Notes: generated from the letters alone by a model not told the origin. Positions 31,716 to 41,514 are shown, counted from the stretch's first letter. The stretch: 43,973 nt of DNA from Mycolicibacterium moriokaense (GCF_003201655.1 NZ_QJJU01000035.1:1-43973), one strand, 5' to 3'. A program made the numbers and translations.

Positions 31716-32729
31716 ATGACAACGATGCTGCAGCGCAGCGCGCCCGAGCGAGAGCGCCCGCCTCTGATGTCGTGCGGCCGGTTCAGCACGTCCGATCCGG
31801 AGATCGCCGTCCTGGAAGTCACCAAGCTGCTCGCGCCGCATCACCTCGTCATCGACGACGTCGCGCGATTCCATGTCCTCGCCAGGAGAGCGGAGCTGAG
31901 GGGCGCCTCGCTGGACTACATGAGCTACCGCAGCTCGATGACGATTCATCGTCCGCCACAACGCGGTTATGTGGCGGTGATCGTGCCTGTCGCCGGGACT
32001 GTGGCGGTCCACTTCAACGGCACTGGGCCTCAACAGGTTCCCAACGGCTCCCTTGCCGTGCTGCCCACTGATTGCCCGGTCGAACTTCAGTATCGCGATG
32101 ACGCGTGCTTGCTGATAGTGAGTGCGGAGACTGATGCCCTGAGCGCCGGATTGCGCAGGATCGCACCGCAAGTCGACGCGGAAGGCCTGAGGTTCGACGG
32201 CGTGGTTGCCGACGAGAACGGTCCTGCACACGCCTTCTACGGCCTAAGTGCATTCGTTGCCGGCGTGGTCGACAGGTACGAGGCGCCGTCGGGGATCCCG
32301 CGCAACGTTGTCGACGCGCTCAAAGACCAAATCATCTCCACCTTCCTACTGGCGCTGTCGCACAGCAGATCGGAGATGATGCTGCGGGCCGGTAGTCCGG
32401 TCGCTAGTCGAGTGGTGCGTCAGGCCCTCGAGATCATCGCCGCCGATGAGAATGCCGAACACTCGGTCAGCGACATCGCCGCGAAACTCGGGGTGTCGAT
32501 GCGATCGCTGGAGTTGGGCTTTCGCAAGGAGCTGGACCGTACACCGCAGCAGTACCTTCAAGCGTTCCGTTTACAGCGTGCGCACGATCAGCTGTGCGTG
32601 GCACGGCCCGGCGACGGAACGACCGTCACCGAGGTGGCGATTCGTTGTGGATTCAACCACATCGGTCGCTTCGCCAAACTTTACAAGCAGGTATACGGGC
32701 TGCCGCCCTCGGTCAAACTGCGCGGCTAG
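31716..32729 (+). CDS. AraC-family transcriptional regulator 2
   Basis: A 337-residue regulator: an AraC-binding-like sensor domain (about 30-200) and a C-terminal double helix-turn-helix (VSDIAAKLGVSMRSLELGFRK and VTEVAIRCGFNHIGRFAKLYK). It resembles the regulator at 3346 in layout but differs in sequence. ATG 31716 is preceded by GGGGTGGACAGG. A leaderless GTG at 31620, just after the TAGGTT -10, would add 32 basic residues. Two copies of the regulon operator stand upstream, so this regulator is itself controlled by it. It converges on mceF. Confidence 0.88.
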   Translation: MTTMLQRSAPERERPPLMSCGRFSTSDPEIAVLEVTKLLAPHHLVIDDVARFHVLARRAELRGASLDYMSYRSSMTIHRPPQRGYVAVIVPVAGTVAVHFNGTGPQQVPNGSLAVLPTDCPVELQYRDDACLLIVSAETDALSAGLRRIAPQVDAEGLRFDGVVADENGPAHAFYGLSAFVAGVVDRYEAPSGIPRNVVDALKDQIISTFLLALSHSRSEMMLRAGSPVASRVVRQALEIIAADENAEHSVSDIAAKLGVSMRSLELGFRKELDRTPQQYLQAFRLQRAHDQLCVARPGDGTTVTEVAIRCGFNHIGRFAKLYKQVYGLPPSVKLRG

Positions 32730-32842
32730 CCGATCTGCGCGACCGGTGCTGCACCCGGGGCGTGTCACGCAATCATCCTGGCCGACAACCGGTTCCATCG
32801 GCGGTCGCTGCGGCGTGCGCGCTGCTTCAAACCTCATCGGTG

Positions 32843-34291
32843 TCAGCTGCCGCCAGCAGGGACGAGTAGGTCCTGCCATTTGCGTGGCTCACCGCCCTGG
32901 GCGAGGTTCGACTGCGTGTACTGCTTGCCGTCCGGGCCGACGTAGCTACCGGTGGCGGGATCGTACTGGGTGACTGCAATGGGCGGCGGGGGAGCCGAGC
33001 CCGCGGGCGGCGGTGCGAGTGGCGGCATCTGGGGGACTGACTGCCCCGACAGTGTTGCGTTCGGATCGCCCTTCCAGTTGTAGCCGTCGTTGAGCGGAAC
33101 GTAGTTCTCATCGCTCTCGCACATCTTGACCGTGGGCGCTCTCTTGCCCGGTCGCGTGATGCATGGCAGGTTTCGAGCTCCGCGCACGTCCAGATCCGAA
33201 TCCTGCGGCACTCGGCAGTACATGTCACCGGCCGGCCGCTCCGGGTAGTCGACCTCGCTGGGCGGGCGCACCTGTTGCGGCGGCAGGTAACCGGTGCTGC
33301 ATGGCGGGGGCAGATTCATGTTGAGGTTGAACGACAGATACAACCCTTTATAAGCCTGCTTGGTGTCCCGGTTGGCAAGCTGAGCTCCCTGCAGCATTTC
33401 GACGTCGGGAGGCACCAAGACGAGCAACTGCTCGAGGGCTGGCTGATACGTGACCGCCACCTGTTCGAGGCTGACCAAGTTGGCCAGGGCTACCGGCAGC
33501 GTCGGCTGCAGCCTGTCGATCAGAGCACGCGCCTCTGTGACCGCGGCGGGCCCTTTATCAAGAACGCCTTTGAGCGCGGGATCCTGGTCGTGAAGTTGTC
33601 CGGTGATCGCGGCGACGTTCGCGGCCCAAGTGTGGATCGCGTCCGAGGTGTCGGTCTGGCTGTCCAGGATGGGTTTGGACTTGTCGACCACGGTGATCAG
33701 AGCGTCAAGGTTGTTACGTGCGTCCGCAGCAAGGGTCGTGGTGCCCTTGACGATCCGGGCCAGGTCGGGACCCAAGCCTCCCAGCGCGACATACGACTCA
33801 TCGACCACTGTTTTCAAATCGTCGTGCGGGATCGCTTGTAATCCGGTGTTGGTGTCCCTGAGCAGAGTGTTGACGTCGGGCGGCAGCGTCGTGCGGGAGA
33901 CCGGTATCACGTCACCGTTCTTGAGCATTGGCCCGTTGCTGCTGCGCGGGACGAGTTCGATGAACTGCTCCCCGACCGCCGTCTGGCTGTGCACGTTGGC
34001 GTCGAGATCGGCAGGAATCTTGGTGCCCGACTTCAACGAGAGCACCGCGTCGACACCGGTGCTGCTTAGACGGACATCGTCGACGCGGCCGACCTCAACG
34101 CCGCGGTAGGTGACGTTGCCGTCGGTGTACAAGCCGCCGGACGCGGGCAGGTTCACGGTCACCTTGTACTGCCCGATGCCGAACAGCTTCTGGGGGAGAT
34201 CGAGGTAGCCGAACGCCATCGTGCCGCCGCCCACGATGGCCACCGCGGAGAAGACCACTAGCTGCCGCCGAACTCGCTTACTGAGGTACAT
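32843..34291 (-). CDS. mceF: Mce-family substrate-binding protein F
   Basis: A 482-residue MlaD/MCE-domain protein. One N-terminal helix (LVVFSAVAIVGGGTMAFGYL) is followed by the MCE domain (YKVTVNLPASGGLYTDGNVTYRGVEVGRVDDV, GEQFIELVP), a long helical coiled region and a Pro-rich tail ending KWQDLLVPAGGS. The six Mce proteins form a tube carrying lipids between outer membrane and the YrbE permease. It is last in the operon, two bases after mceE. The start ATG at 34291 is chosen to fit the helix; a longer frame would overlap mceE. Confidence 0.93.
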   Translation of the reverse strand: MYLSKRVRRQLVVFSAVAIVGGGTMAFGYLDLPQKLFGIGQYKVTVNLPASGGLYTDGNVTYRGVEVGRVDDVRLSSTGVDAVLSLKSGTKIPADLDANVHSQTAVGEQFIELVPRSSNGPMLKNGDVIPVSRTTLPPDVNTLLRDTNTGLQAIPHDDLKTVVDESYVALGGLGPDLARIVKGTTTLAADARNNLDALITVVDKSKPILDSQTDTSDAIHTWAANVAAITGQLHDQDPALKGVLDKGPAAVTEARALIDRLQPTLPVALANLVSLEQVAVTYQPALEQLLVLVPPDVEMLQGAQLANRDTKQAYKGLYLSFNLNMNLPPPCSTGYLPPQQVRPPSEVDYPERPAGDMYCRVPQDSDLDVRGARNLPCITRPGKRAPTVKMCESDENYVPLNDGYNWKGDPNATLSGQSVPQMPPLAPPPAGSAPPPPIAVTQYDPATGSYVGPDGKQYTQSNLAQGGEPRKWQDLLVPAGGS

Positions 34292-34293
34292 GG

Positions 34294-35436
34294 TTATGGT
34301 CCCTGGTCGTAACGGTAGGGCGCGAGCAACGGGTTGCCGCCGGTGTAGGGGCTGGGCAGCACACCAATGGTGCGACCCCACTGCGTCTCCAACTCAGTCA
34401 GATTGCCCTCCCACCGGGTGCCCGTGAAGAACGAGGCGTCAAGCCGGCTCAGCGTGAGATCGACGACGAGGCTGACGTTGGCGTAGTCGCCGCGGAACCA
34501 ATCCGTCAACGTGTTCTTGGAGAAGGGGAAGGTCGTGATCAGGTCCAGCGAATGGGTCAATGCCGGGCCCGCGTTGGCTAGCGATTCCAGGACAGGTCCG
34601 AGGTCCTTCAGCTCATGAACCAGCGCAGACTTCGTCTTGTTAACCGAATCCGCTGCCAGCGCACTGAATTTGCCGAGCTGGTCGAACGCGTCGATCAGGT
34701 TGTCCCGTTCGCGGTCAAGCACGGCCAGCGCGTCGGGGAGCGTGTCCAAGCCTTTGTCCAGGACAGGCTTCTGCGCAGCGAACTGACCCGTCAATCTGTT
34801 GATACTGTCCGTGGCCGCGATGATGTCATCGGTTTGGTCGTTGACCCTGGTGATGAAGGTATTGAGCTGTTCCATCAGGCTGCGCAGGTCGCCTTCCCGG
34901 CCGGAGAACGCGGTGCTCAGCGCGGTGGTGATGTCTTGGATTTTGCCGATGCCGCCCCCGTTGAGAAGCATCGAGGCCGCGGCAAGCGTCTGCTCGGTGG
35001 ACGGGTAGGCCTTGCCGGCCGACAACGGTATGAGCGAGCCCTCGTGCAGTCTGCCCGCCGGCGCGACGTCAGTCGGCGGAGCCAGCTCGACATGCAGCGA
35101 TCCCAGCAGCGCCGTCTGACCGAGGGTGACCGTGGCGTTGGCGGGCAGGGCCACATTGCCGTTGAGCTTCATGGTCACCAGGGCGTGCCAGTCTTGGCGC
35201 TCGATTTTGGACACCGTGCCGACGGTGACATCACCAACCCGCACTCGCGAGTTCGGTTGGAGGTTGTTGACGTCCCCCATCTGCGCCTGGATGGTGAACG
35301 CCCCGGCACCGCCGCCTTCGGTTCCGGGCAGCGGAAGGGAGTTCAACCCCCGCCATCCGCATCCGGCCACCATCACGACGGTCAGCACGCACGCCAGGGC
35401 AGCGACTGCTACGCGCCGGGAAATGCCCATCATCAC
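34294..35436 (-). CDS. mceE: Mce-family lipoprotein E (LprK-type)
   Basis: A 380-residue Mce protein with a lipoprotein signal: the lipobox VAGC at about residues 23-26 places the lipidated Cys at the usual mceE position. The MCE domain follows (FTIQAQMGDVNNLQPNSRVRVGDVTVGTV, LLGSLHVEL), then helical repeats. It would anchor the Mce assembly on the outer face of the inner membrane. It overlaps mceD by four bases (ATGA), so the two are translationally coupled. Confidence 0.93.
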   Translation of the reverse strand: MMMGISRRVAVAALACVLTVVMVAGCGWRGLNSLPLPGTEGGGAGAFTIQAQMGDVNNLQPNSRVRVGDVTVGTVSKIERQDWHALVTMKLNGNVALPANATVTLGQTALLGSLHVELAPPTDVAPAGRLHEGSLIPLSAGKAYPSTEQTLAAASMLLNGGGIGKIQDITTALSTAFSGREGDLRSLMEQLNTFITRVNDQTDDIIAATDSINRLTGQFAAQKPVLDKGLDTLPDALAVLDRERDNLIDAFDQLGKFSALAADSVNKTKSALVHELKDLGPVLESLANAGPALTHSLDLITTFPFSKNTLTDWFRGDYANVSLVVDLTLSRLDASFFTGTRWEGNLTELETQWGRTIGVLPSPYTGGNPLLAPYRYDQGP

Positions 35437-36809
35437 GACCCCCCGCCGGGCGGCAGCATCATGCCTGACAGACCGGCGGCCGGGTCGGTCTGGACAACTG
35501 GTCCTGCTGGGGTGGGCGACGTCGACGTGGCGGGCCCTATCGCTTCAGCCGCCAGCGGGGTATCGGTTGGCGCAGGGGCGCCGACGGGTGGCGCAGGGGC
35601 CGCAGGTGGCTGTGGCGGAACGTAGTCCGGTCGCATCCAGTCCTCGCTGTAGGTGAGCTCGTTGGGCCGTGCGGTAGCCCCGACGAGCGGATTGAAACCC
35701 AGCGGCGGGAAGTTGTACTGGCGGTTCTTGACGATCGGCGCCAGATATTGCACGCAGAGCTTGGCTGACTGGTCGGCACCCAGTCGTGATGCGGCTTGTA
35801 TCGCGCCGCACAGGAACGTGATCGGGTCGGAGAAGTTGTTGACCGCCGCGACGCCGCTAAGGGTGCCTTGCGCGGGCTGGTAGAGGTTGGCGGCGTTGGC
35901 GGCCGTCGTCGGCAGGATATGTAGGAGTTGCTTGATGTCGTCGAGGCTTTGGTTCAGCGCGGTCGACACCGATGCCAGTTTGTCCGACGTCGTACCCAGC
36001 GCCTCGCGGTTGTCGGAGACGAAGCTGCTGACTTCGCCCACGACATCGTTGAGGTCCTTGATCGCGTTGCCGACCTCGCCCGGATCGTCGGCGAGCAGTC
36101 CGGTTGCCGAGGCCAGGTTTCCGTTGAGATCTCGTAGCAGGTCGGTGCTGTCTTGAAGCGCCGACACAAGGGTTGCGACGTTCTTGACGCTGGTGAAGAT
36201 GTCGCCGCTGTGGTCACCGAGTGCCGAAAGCGCCTGCGACAACTTGATGATGGCGTCGCGGATCGCCGGCCCTTGTCCGCGCAGATTGTCGGCAGTGCTG
36301 TGGACAAGCGCACCGAGGGTACTGGTGCCTCCGGGCTCGGTAGGTTGCAGCGCCTTGGTGAGATGTTCGAGTTGGACACGCACGTCGTCCCATTCCACCG
36401 GCACAGCGGTGCGGTCCTGGGCTATGACCGCGTTGTTCTGCAGCCGTGGCCCGCCGCTGTAGGGCGGCGTCAGCTGGATCGCGCGCGCAGTCACCAGTGT
36501 CGGTGACACGATGACGGCTTTCGCGTCGGCGGGAACGGGATACTTGCTGTCGAGCCAGAACGTGATCTTCACCCGAGTGGGCTCGGGTTCGATCTTGTCG
36601 ATCTTGCCGACGTTGAACCCACGGATACGGACGTCGTCGCCGGGGAAGATGCCGTTGCTGTTAGCAAAGTACGCGACGACCTCGCTGCGGTCTGTGTGTA
36701 GTCCGCCGTGAAGCAAAAGACCCCTGACGCCGTGGGAGTTGACAGCCAAGGCAACGAGGGCGGCCAGCACCGCGATCACGGTGATCTTCGCGGTGCGTGC
36801 ACTCGTCAT
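35433..36809 (-). CDS. mceD: Mce-family substrate-binding protein D
   Basis: A 458-residue Mce protein: N-terminal helix (KITVIAVLAALVALAVNS), MCE domain (SEVVAYFANSNGIFPGDDVRIRGFNVGKIDKIEPEP, VTARAIQL), helical middle and a long Pro/Ala-rich tail. It fits the D position of a mycobacterial mce operon. It overlaps both neighbours by four bases. The Pro-rich tail is longer than the domain requires and is typical of this subunit. Confidence 0.92.
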   Translation of the reverse strand: MTSARTAKITVIAVLAALVALAVNSHGVRGLLLHGGLHTDRSEVVAYFANSNGIFPGDDVRIRGFNVGKIDKIEPEPTRVKITFWLDSKYPVPADAKAVIVSPTLVTARAIQLTPPYSGGPRLQNNAVIAQDRTAVPVEWDDVRVQLEHLTKALQPTEPGGTSTLGALVHSTADNLRGQGPAIRDAIIKLSQALSALGDHSGDIFTSVKNVATLVSALQDSTDLLRDLNGNLASATGLLADDPGEVGNAIKDLNDVVGEVSSFVSDNREALGTTSDKLASVSTALNQSLDDIKQLLHILPTTAANAANLYQPAQGTLSGVAAVNNFSDPITFLCGAIQAASRLGADQSAKLCVQYLAPIVKNRQYNFPPLGFNPLVGATARPNELTYSEDWMRPDYVPPQPPAAPAPPVGAPAPTDTPLAAEAIGPATSTSPTPAGPVVQTDPAAGLSGMMLPPGGGS

Positions 36810-38155
36810 TGACCGGCTCCTGGGGCAGGCGCCGGCTCACCGGGCGCAGGTACAAAGACCCGGCTGGGCGTAGGTGGAGTCGAGGCGTTCGGATCGGGCG
36901 GCTGCTGCGCCGGTGGCCCCGGCGGCGGGCCACCCGGTGGCGGCGCCGGCAGCGGCTCCCGATACGGGTAGCAGCCGGGGCCGGGCAGCGCGATGCCTGC
37001 GGGACCGCACTGCTGGTCATCGGGTTTACCTGTGATGGCATCGGGCAGCGTCATACGCGGCTCGCCGCCCTGACCAGTTCGCGGATAGGGAACCGGCAGC
37101 GCTGGGGTGCCGGGCTGGCCCGTCGGCGGATCTGTGCGCTGAGACGGCAGCAAGACGTTCGGATCCAACCCCAGGTCAGAAAACGCGGCATCGACAAACG
37201 GTTGAACGAATTGACCGGGCAGAAGGTTGGCGACATACGCCTTGAAGAACGGGCCTCCAGACAGAGCTTCACCAAAGCTCATCGCGTAAGTATCGAGACC
37301 TTTCAGTGACTTCTGAATCTCGGCTTTGCGATTGTCGAGGGTCGCCAGTACACCATTGAGCTTGTCCAACGCGGGTTTCAAGTTGGACCGGTTCTCGGTG
37401 ATGAACCCTCGCACCTGCTGAGCGAGCGCGGAGATGTTTCCCGAGATCGCGTCCAACGCAGCGCTTTGACTGCGCAGCGCGACCAAAAATCCGTTGGTGT
37501 CGTGAATCAACTGCACGATCTTGTCGGTGCGCTGAGCCAGAACCGTCGTCGCCTTCCCGGCGTTGGACAACAAGTCGCGCAGTTCGGCGTCTCGTCGGTT
37601 CAGTGTCTCGGAGAACCGTGCCACACCGTCGACGGCGACCTTGAGCTCGGGTGGAGTGTCCTTCAATGTTTCCGACAGCGTTTTCAGGGCACTCGACAGC
37701 TGGTCGGTGTTCAGCCCGCTGATCGTGGCGGTGAGATCGCCGATCGCATCGGGCAGTTGATACGGCGATGTCGTGCGCGTCAGTGGGACCGTCTCGTGGA
37801 GGGAACCGCTACCGCGCGGAGCCACCTGCAAGAATTTCGCACCGAGCAGGGTTTTCGTCTTGATCGCCACTTCGGTGCTCTCGCCCAGCCGGATATTGTC
37901 GGCCACCGTGAACTCGACCAGGACCCCCTGGGGATCGAGGGTGATGTCTTTGACTTTGCCTGACTCCAGACCTGCCACTTCAACAGGCGCGCCGGTCGCA
38001 AGCCCGCCGAGCTCTTCGAAGTACGCCCGGTAGGTGGTGCCGGGTGAGATGAACGGCAAGCTGTTGTAACTAAGAAATCCCGCGGTGACGAGGGCCAGCA
38101 CGGCCACCGAGATCGTGCCGATGATGATGGGGTTGCGTTCCCGGAACGATTTCAT
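36806..38155 (-). CDS. mceC: Mce-family substrate-binding protein C
   Basis: A 449-residue Mce protein: helix (PIIIGTISVAVLALVTAGFL), MCE domain (YRAYFEELGGLATGAPVEVAGLESGKVKDITLD, LLGAKFLQVAP), amphipathic helical region and a Pro-rich tail ending PAPAPGAGQ. The domain order and its place between mceB and mceD make the assignment firm. The four-base overlap with mceB again implies coupled translation. Confidence 0.92.
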   Translation of the reverse strand: MKSFRERNPIIIGTISVAVLALVTAGFLSYNSLPFISPGTTYRAYFEELGGLATGAPVEVAGLESGKVKDITLDPQGVLVEFTVADNIRLGESTEVAIKTKTLLGAKFLQVAPRGSGSLHETVPLTRTTSPYQLPDAIGDLTATISGLNTDQLSSALKTLSETLKDTPPELKVAVDGVARFSETLNRRDAELRDLLSNAGKATTVLAQRTDKIVQLIHDTNGFLVALRSQSAALDAISGNISALAQQVRGFITENRSNLKPALDKLNGVLATLDNRKAEIQKSLKGLDTYAMSFGEALSGGPFFKAYVANLLPGQFVQPFVDAAFSDLGLDPNVLLPSQRTDPPTGQPGTPALPVPYPRTGQGGEPRMTLPDAITGKPDDQQCGPAGIALPGPGCYPYREPLPAPPPGGPPPGPPAQQPPDPNASTPPTPSRVFVPAPGEPAPAPGAGQ

Positions 38156-39180
38156 TTAGGTGTGCACCTACCGGAGTCTTGGCTTGCGATTTTGACGAAG
38201 ACCGGCTGGCCACCTTTGCCGTTGAGCTTCAACGCGATGTCACAGAGGTAGAAACTGAAGAAGTCGCCGTTGAGGGCTTGCCGACCGAGCACGCGGTAGG
38301 CGTCGGGAAGGGTCTTGAGCAGGTTGTCGAAGTAGTCGTGTTCAGCGAGCACCGCCGCGGCGGCCCGGTCGGTTTCGTGAATGGTCTTTTGCAGCGGTGG
38401 CCGGGCCTGGCTGAGCAGATCGGCGATCGTAGCGGCGTTTTCGTTGGCGTAGGCGACGGAGTTACTGATGTCTCGGTTGCGGTTTTCGAGTCCATGAACG
38501 AGGTCGGCGAGCGAGTCGACAGCTTTGCCCAGTTTGTCGCTGCGATCGCCCAGCGACCCCAGCACCGTGTTCAGGTTGACGACGACCTGCCCGATGAGCT
38601 GGTCGCGATCGGCGAGTGTGTTCGTCAATGCCGCGGTCTGCGTCAGGATCGACCCGATCGTCGGGCCTTGGCCCTGAAACGCCGCGATGAGCTGACAACT
38701 AAGTGCATTGACTTGATCGGGATTCAGCGCGTGAAACAGTGGTCGGAAGCCGCCGATTAACGCGTCCAAGTCCAGTGCGGGCGCGGTGCGGTCCACGGGA
38801 ATCGTGCCCCCGCGCGGCAGTTTACGAGTGCCACCGGGGCCTTGCTCCAACGCGAGATAGCGGCCACCAATGAGGTCGTCGTATCTGACGACCGCGCGAC
38901 TGCCCTCGGTAAGCACTACCGAGTCATCGGTGGTGAAAGTCACTTGCGCAGTGGCGTCATCGGTGATGGTGATGTCTTTTACCTTGCCCACCTCGACTCC
39001 GGCGATGCGCACGAAGTTCCCGTTCTTCAGGCCACTCACGGTGTCGAAGATGGCGCTGTAGGTCGTTTCCTGGGGGAACCGCAATTGCCCGTAGATGGTG
39101 ATCAGCATGGCGGTGCCCAGCAAGCACACGGTGAGAAACACCGCGAGTCGCCAGATGAGCCCTGACTTGTTGGGCAACAT
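38152..39180 (-). CDS. mceB: Mce-family substrate-binding protein B
   Basis: A 342-residue Mce protein, the shortest of the set as usual for B: helix (LIWRLAVFLTVCLLGTAMLITIYG), MCE domain (TYSAIFDTVSGLKNGNFVRIAGVEVGKVKDITI, IGGRYLALE) and helical region. The C-terminus ends SGRCTPK, with the terminal Cys motif common in MceB. It lies 53 bases after mceA and overlaps mceC by four. Confidence 0.93.
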   Translation of the reverse strand: MLPNKSGLIWRLAVFLTVCLLGTAMLITIYGQLRFPQETTYSAIFDTVSGLKNGNFVRIAGVEVGKVKDITITDDATAQVTFTTDDSVVLTEGSRAVVRYDDLIGGRYLALEQGPGGTRKLPRGGTIPVDRTAPALDLDALIGGFRPLFHALNPDQVNALSCQLIAAFQGQGPTIGSILTQTAALTNTLADRDQLIGQVVVNLNTVLGSLGDRSDKLGKAVDSLADLVHGLENRNRDISNSVAYANENAATIADLLSQARPPLQKTIHETDRAAAAVLAEHDYFDNLLKTLPDAYRVLGRQALNGDFFSFYLCDIALKLNGKGGQPVFVKIASQDSGRCTPK

Positions 39181-39233
39181 GCAGTTCGCCTTCCAGTGTG
39201 CTCAGTGGTGGGATTTCGATCCGGTTGACGCCG

Positions 39234-40652
39234 TCATGGTGGGGGGACCGGAGCGGGGGAATCCGTTGCCGCAGTGTCGGTCTGGCCCGGTTGTCCCTGC
39301 ATCGGGGGGGGCGCGACCGCCGGTAGGGGAGGCGGCGGCACTCCCGGATACAGGGGTGTGCCGTCGGGCCCGTATTGGGGTGCGCCGTAGGGCGGTGCGC
39401 CCGGGTAGGGGATCGGGCCGGGGGCTGGGCCACCGGGATAGCGAATGCTCGGCGGCTCGGGGACTGCGCGTGTGACGGGCAAGTAGTCGACGTAGCCGGG
39501 GAAACCGATACCGGGATTTGGGCGCATGTCGAGGCCTGTGCCAAAACCAGTATTGGCGACCAGGTACCGCACTGGCCAGTTCTGGGCGACGTCGGGAAGC
39601 GATCCGCAGCCCGGTTGGCCTCCTGGCCCGCCCTTGGCGGCCACGACCGGCAGATTGTCCGGGTAACGATACGGATCGTCTCCCAGCAGCAGTGCGGCGT
39701 CCATGATGAGCGATTTGCCGTTGGAGCCACCGAGCATCTGCGAGAGCCCATCGTTGGTCTTTTGGGCACCGACTAGCGTGCAGGTGATTTCGGGATTGTA
39801 TTTCATCAGCAAGCTCGTGGTTGGTTCGAGCAGGTTCACCGTTTGAACAAAATTGTCCTTGTTCGGGCCTAGGAGCCCAATACCGCTGCGGGACAGCCCC
39901 GCTACGCCGACCAGCAATTGATCGAGTTGCCCGGCTTGGGTTGTCACCGTCGTAGCGGTGGTGCTCGCCGCATCAACGGTGGCGATCAGGTCGCGGGCTG
40001 CGCCGCTGTAGGTGTCACTGAAGTCCCTCAGGGATCGGAAGTCTTGGCGCATGGTGTCGGTCCGCGAATTCATCGCGAGCAGAACCTCATTGGTGTCGGT
40101 GATGGATTGTCCGATCTGTTCGCCGCGTCCGCGTAGTCCCTCGGATAGCGCGGAGAGCACAGCGTTGAGTTTGTACGGGTCGATCTGCTTGACGAGGTCC
40201 ACCACGTTCTCAAACAGAGTGTTGACTTCGACGGTGACGTTTTGCGACTTCAGCACCGCTCCGGCTGAAAGTCGTTGCGGACTGGGATCACTGGGATAAA
40301 CGAGGTCGACATACTTTTGCCCGAAAAGTGAGGCGGTGTCGATGCGGGCCGCGACGTTGGCGGGGATGTTGGTGATCTGATCGGGATCGATGTCCAGTTG
40401 CAGACTCGCGGCGCCAGTTCCGCCGGTGATCGTTGCGACGTGGCCGACCTGCACACCGCGCATCTTTACTTTTGCGTTTGGTTCCATCACCAAGCCGGAC
40501 CGGTCTGCTGTCAACGTGACGGGCACCGCCGGCGTGAAGGTCTCATTGAATGCGGTCACGCTCAGGGCGATTCCGCCGCAGATGGCCAGCACCAGCATGA
40601 GGGCCAGCCATTCCGGGGCGATGCGTCGACGTTGTCGGGATTGCGTGGGCAT
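39234..40652 (-). CDS. mceA: Mce-family substrate-binding protein A
   Basis: A 472-residue Mce protein and first of the six: helix (EWLALMLVLAICGGIALSVTAF), MCE domain (VPVTLTADRSGLVMEPNAKVKMRGVQVGHVATI, SLFGQKYVDLVYP), a helical stretch, a Cys-containing region (ITCTLVGAQ) and a Pro/Gly/Tyr-rich tail. The start follows the YrbEB stop by four bases. Which numbered mce system (mce1-mce8) this is cannot be settled by eye; the substrate may be a sterol, fatty acid or an aromatic-derived lipid. Confidence 0.92.
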   Translation of the reverse strand: MPTQSRQRRRIAPEWLALMLVLAICGGIALSVTAFNETFTPAVPVTLTADRSGLVMEPNAKVKMRGVQVGHVATITGGTGAASLQLDIDPDQITNIPANVAARIDTASLFGQKYVDLVYPSDPSPQRLSAGAVLKSQNVTVEVNTLFENVVDLVKQIDPYKLNAVLSALSEGLRGRGEQIGQSITDTNEVLLAMNSRTDTMRQDFRSLRDFSDTYSGAARDLIATVDAASTTATTVTTQAGQLDQLLVGVAGLSRSGIGLLGPNKDNFVQTVNLLEPTTSLLMKYNPEITCTLVGAQKTNDGLSQMLGGSNGKSLIMDAALLLGDDPYRYPDNLPVVAAKGGPGGQPGCGSLPDVAQNWPVRYLVANTGFGTGLDMRPNPGIGFPGYVDYLPVTRAVPEPPSIRYPGGPAPGPIPYPGAPPYGAPQYGPDGTPLYPGVPPPPLPAVAPPPMQGQPGQTDTAATDSPAPVPPP

Positions 40653-40656
40653 GGCC

Positions 40657-41514
40657 TTACCCCGCGAGGTTGAAGTGGCCGGTTTGACCGTAGAGGGCCA
40701 GCGTGACGAACATGATCACCAACCCGGCGACGGTCAACGATGCGCGGGTGGCGCGCCCCACTGCCTCGCCGACGCCTGCAGGTCCGCCGCTGGCGGTGAA
40801 TCCGTAGTAGGTGTGGACCAGCATGATCGTCGTCACCTCAGCGACGGTGACGACGAAGGACCGCAACACGTCTGCGGGGATGAAGAACGTGTGGAAGTAG
40901 TGGACGAAGACGCCAGAGGACTGGCCGTAGTAGGTGGTGGTGATCAGTTCACCAGCGGAGTACCCGAATATCAGTGCGACGCAATACAACGGGACAGCGA
41001 CGATCACCCCGGCCGCGACTCGGGTGGCAGCGAGGTAGGCAATCGGGCGGATGCCCATCACCTCCAGCGCGTCGATTTCCTCATTGATCCGCATCGCGCC
41101 CAGTTGTGCAGTGGTGCCGGCGCCGATCGTGGCCGCGAACGCAATGCAAGCAGTGAATGGCGTGACGAGTCGGGTGTTGGCGAACGCTGTCCCGAATCCC
41201 GTCATCGCTTCGACCCCGATGTTGGAGAACTGGTTGAAGCCCTCGCTGGCGATCGTCCCACCGGTGGACATGGTGAGAAAGGCCATGACGGCCACCGAGC
41301 CGCCGATCACAGCCAGCGACCCGGTGCCCAGACTCATCGCCGCGACCTGGCGCAGCAGTTCGGCCCGGTAGTAGACGACGACATCGACGATTGCTGCCAG
41401 TGTCTTGCCGAAGAACCGGGCCTGCTCACCGAGTTGCGCCCAACCCGACCTCGCTGTTCCCAGGGTCCGCATCGTCACCGGGAAGCGTTGGCGCGCAACG
41501 GTACCGATGCTCAC
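40657..41514 (-). CDS. yrbEB: YrbE/MlaE-family Mce permease B
   Basis: A 285-residue polytopic permease. Family blocks include FTACIAFAATIGAGTTAQLGAMRINEEIDALEVMGIRPIAYL, the cytoplasmic coupling-helix region that contacts the Mkl/MlaF ATPase, and TSGGPAGVGEAVGRATRAS near the end. GTG at 41514 overlaps the YrbEA stop by four bases; a much longer frame is not coding. YrbEA and YrbEB together form the membrane channel of the transporter. The ATPase is not in the window; in mycobacteria it is usually encoded elsewhere. Confidence 0.93.
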   Translation of the reverse strand: MSIGTVARQRFPVTMRTLGTARSGWAQLGEQARFFGKTLAAIVDVVVYYRAELLRQVAAMSLGTGSLAVIGGSVAVMAFLTMSTGGTIASEGFNQFSNIGVEAMTGFGTAFANTRLVTPFTACIAFAATIGAGTTAQLGAMRINEEIDALEVMGIRPIAYLAATRVAAGVIVAVPLYCVALIFGYSAGELITTTYYGQSSGVFVHYFHTFFIPADVLRSFVVTVAEVTTIMLVHTYYGFTASGGPAGVGEAVGRATRASLTVAGLVIMFVTLALYGQTGHFNLAG

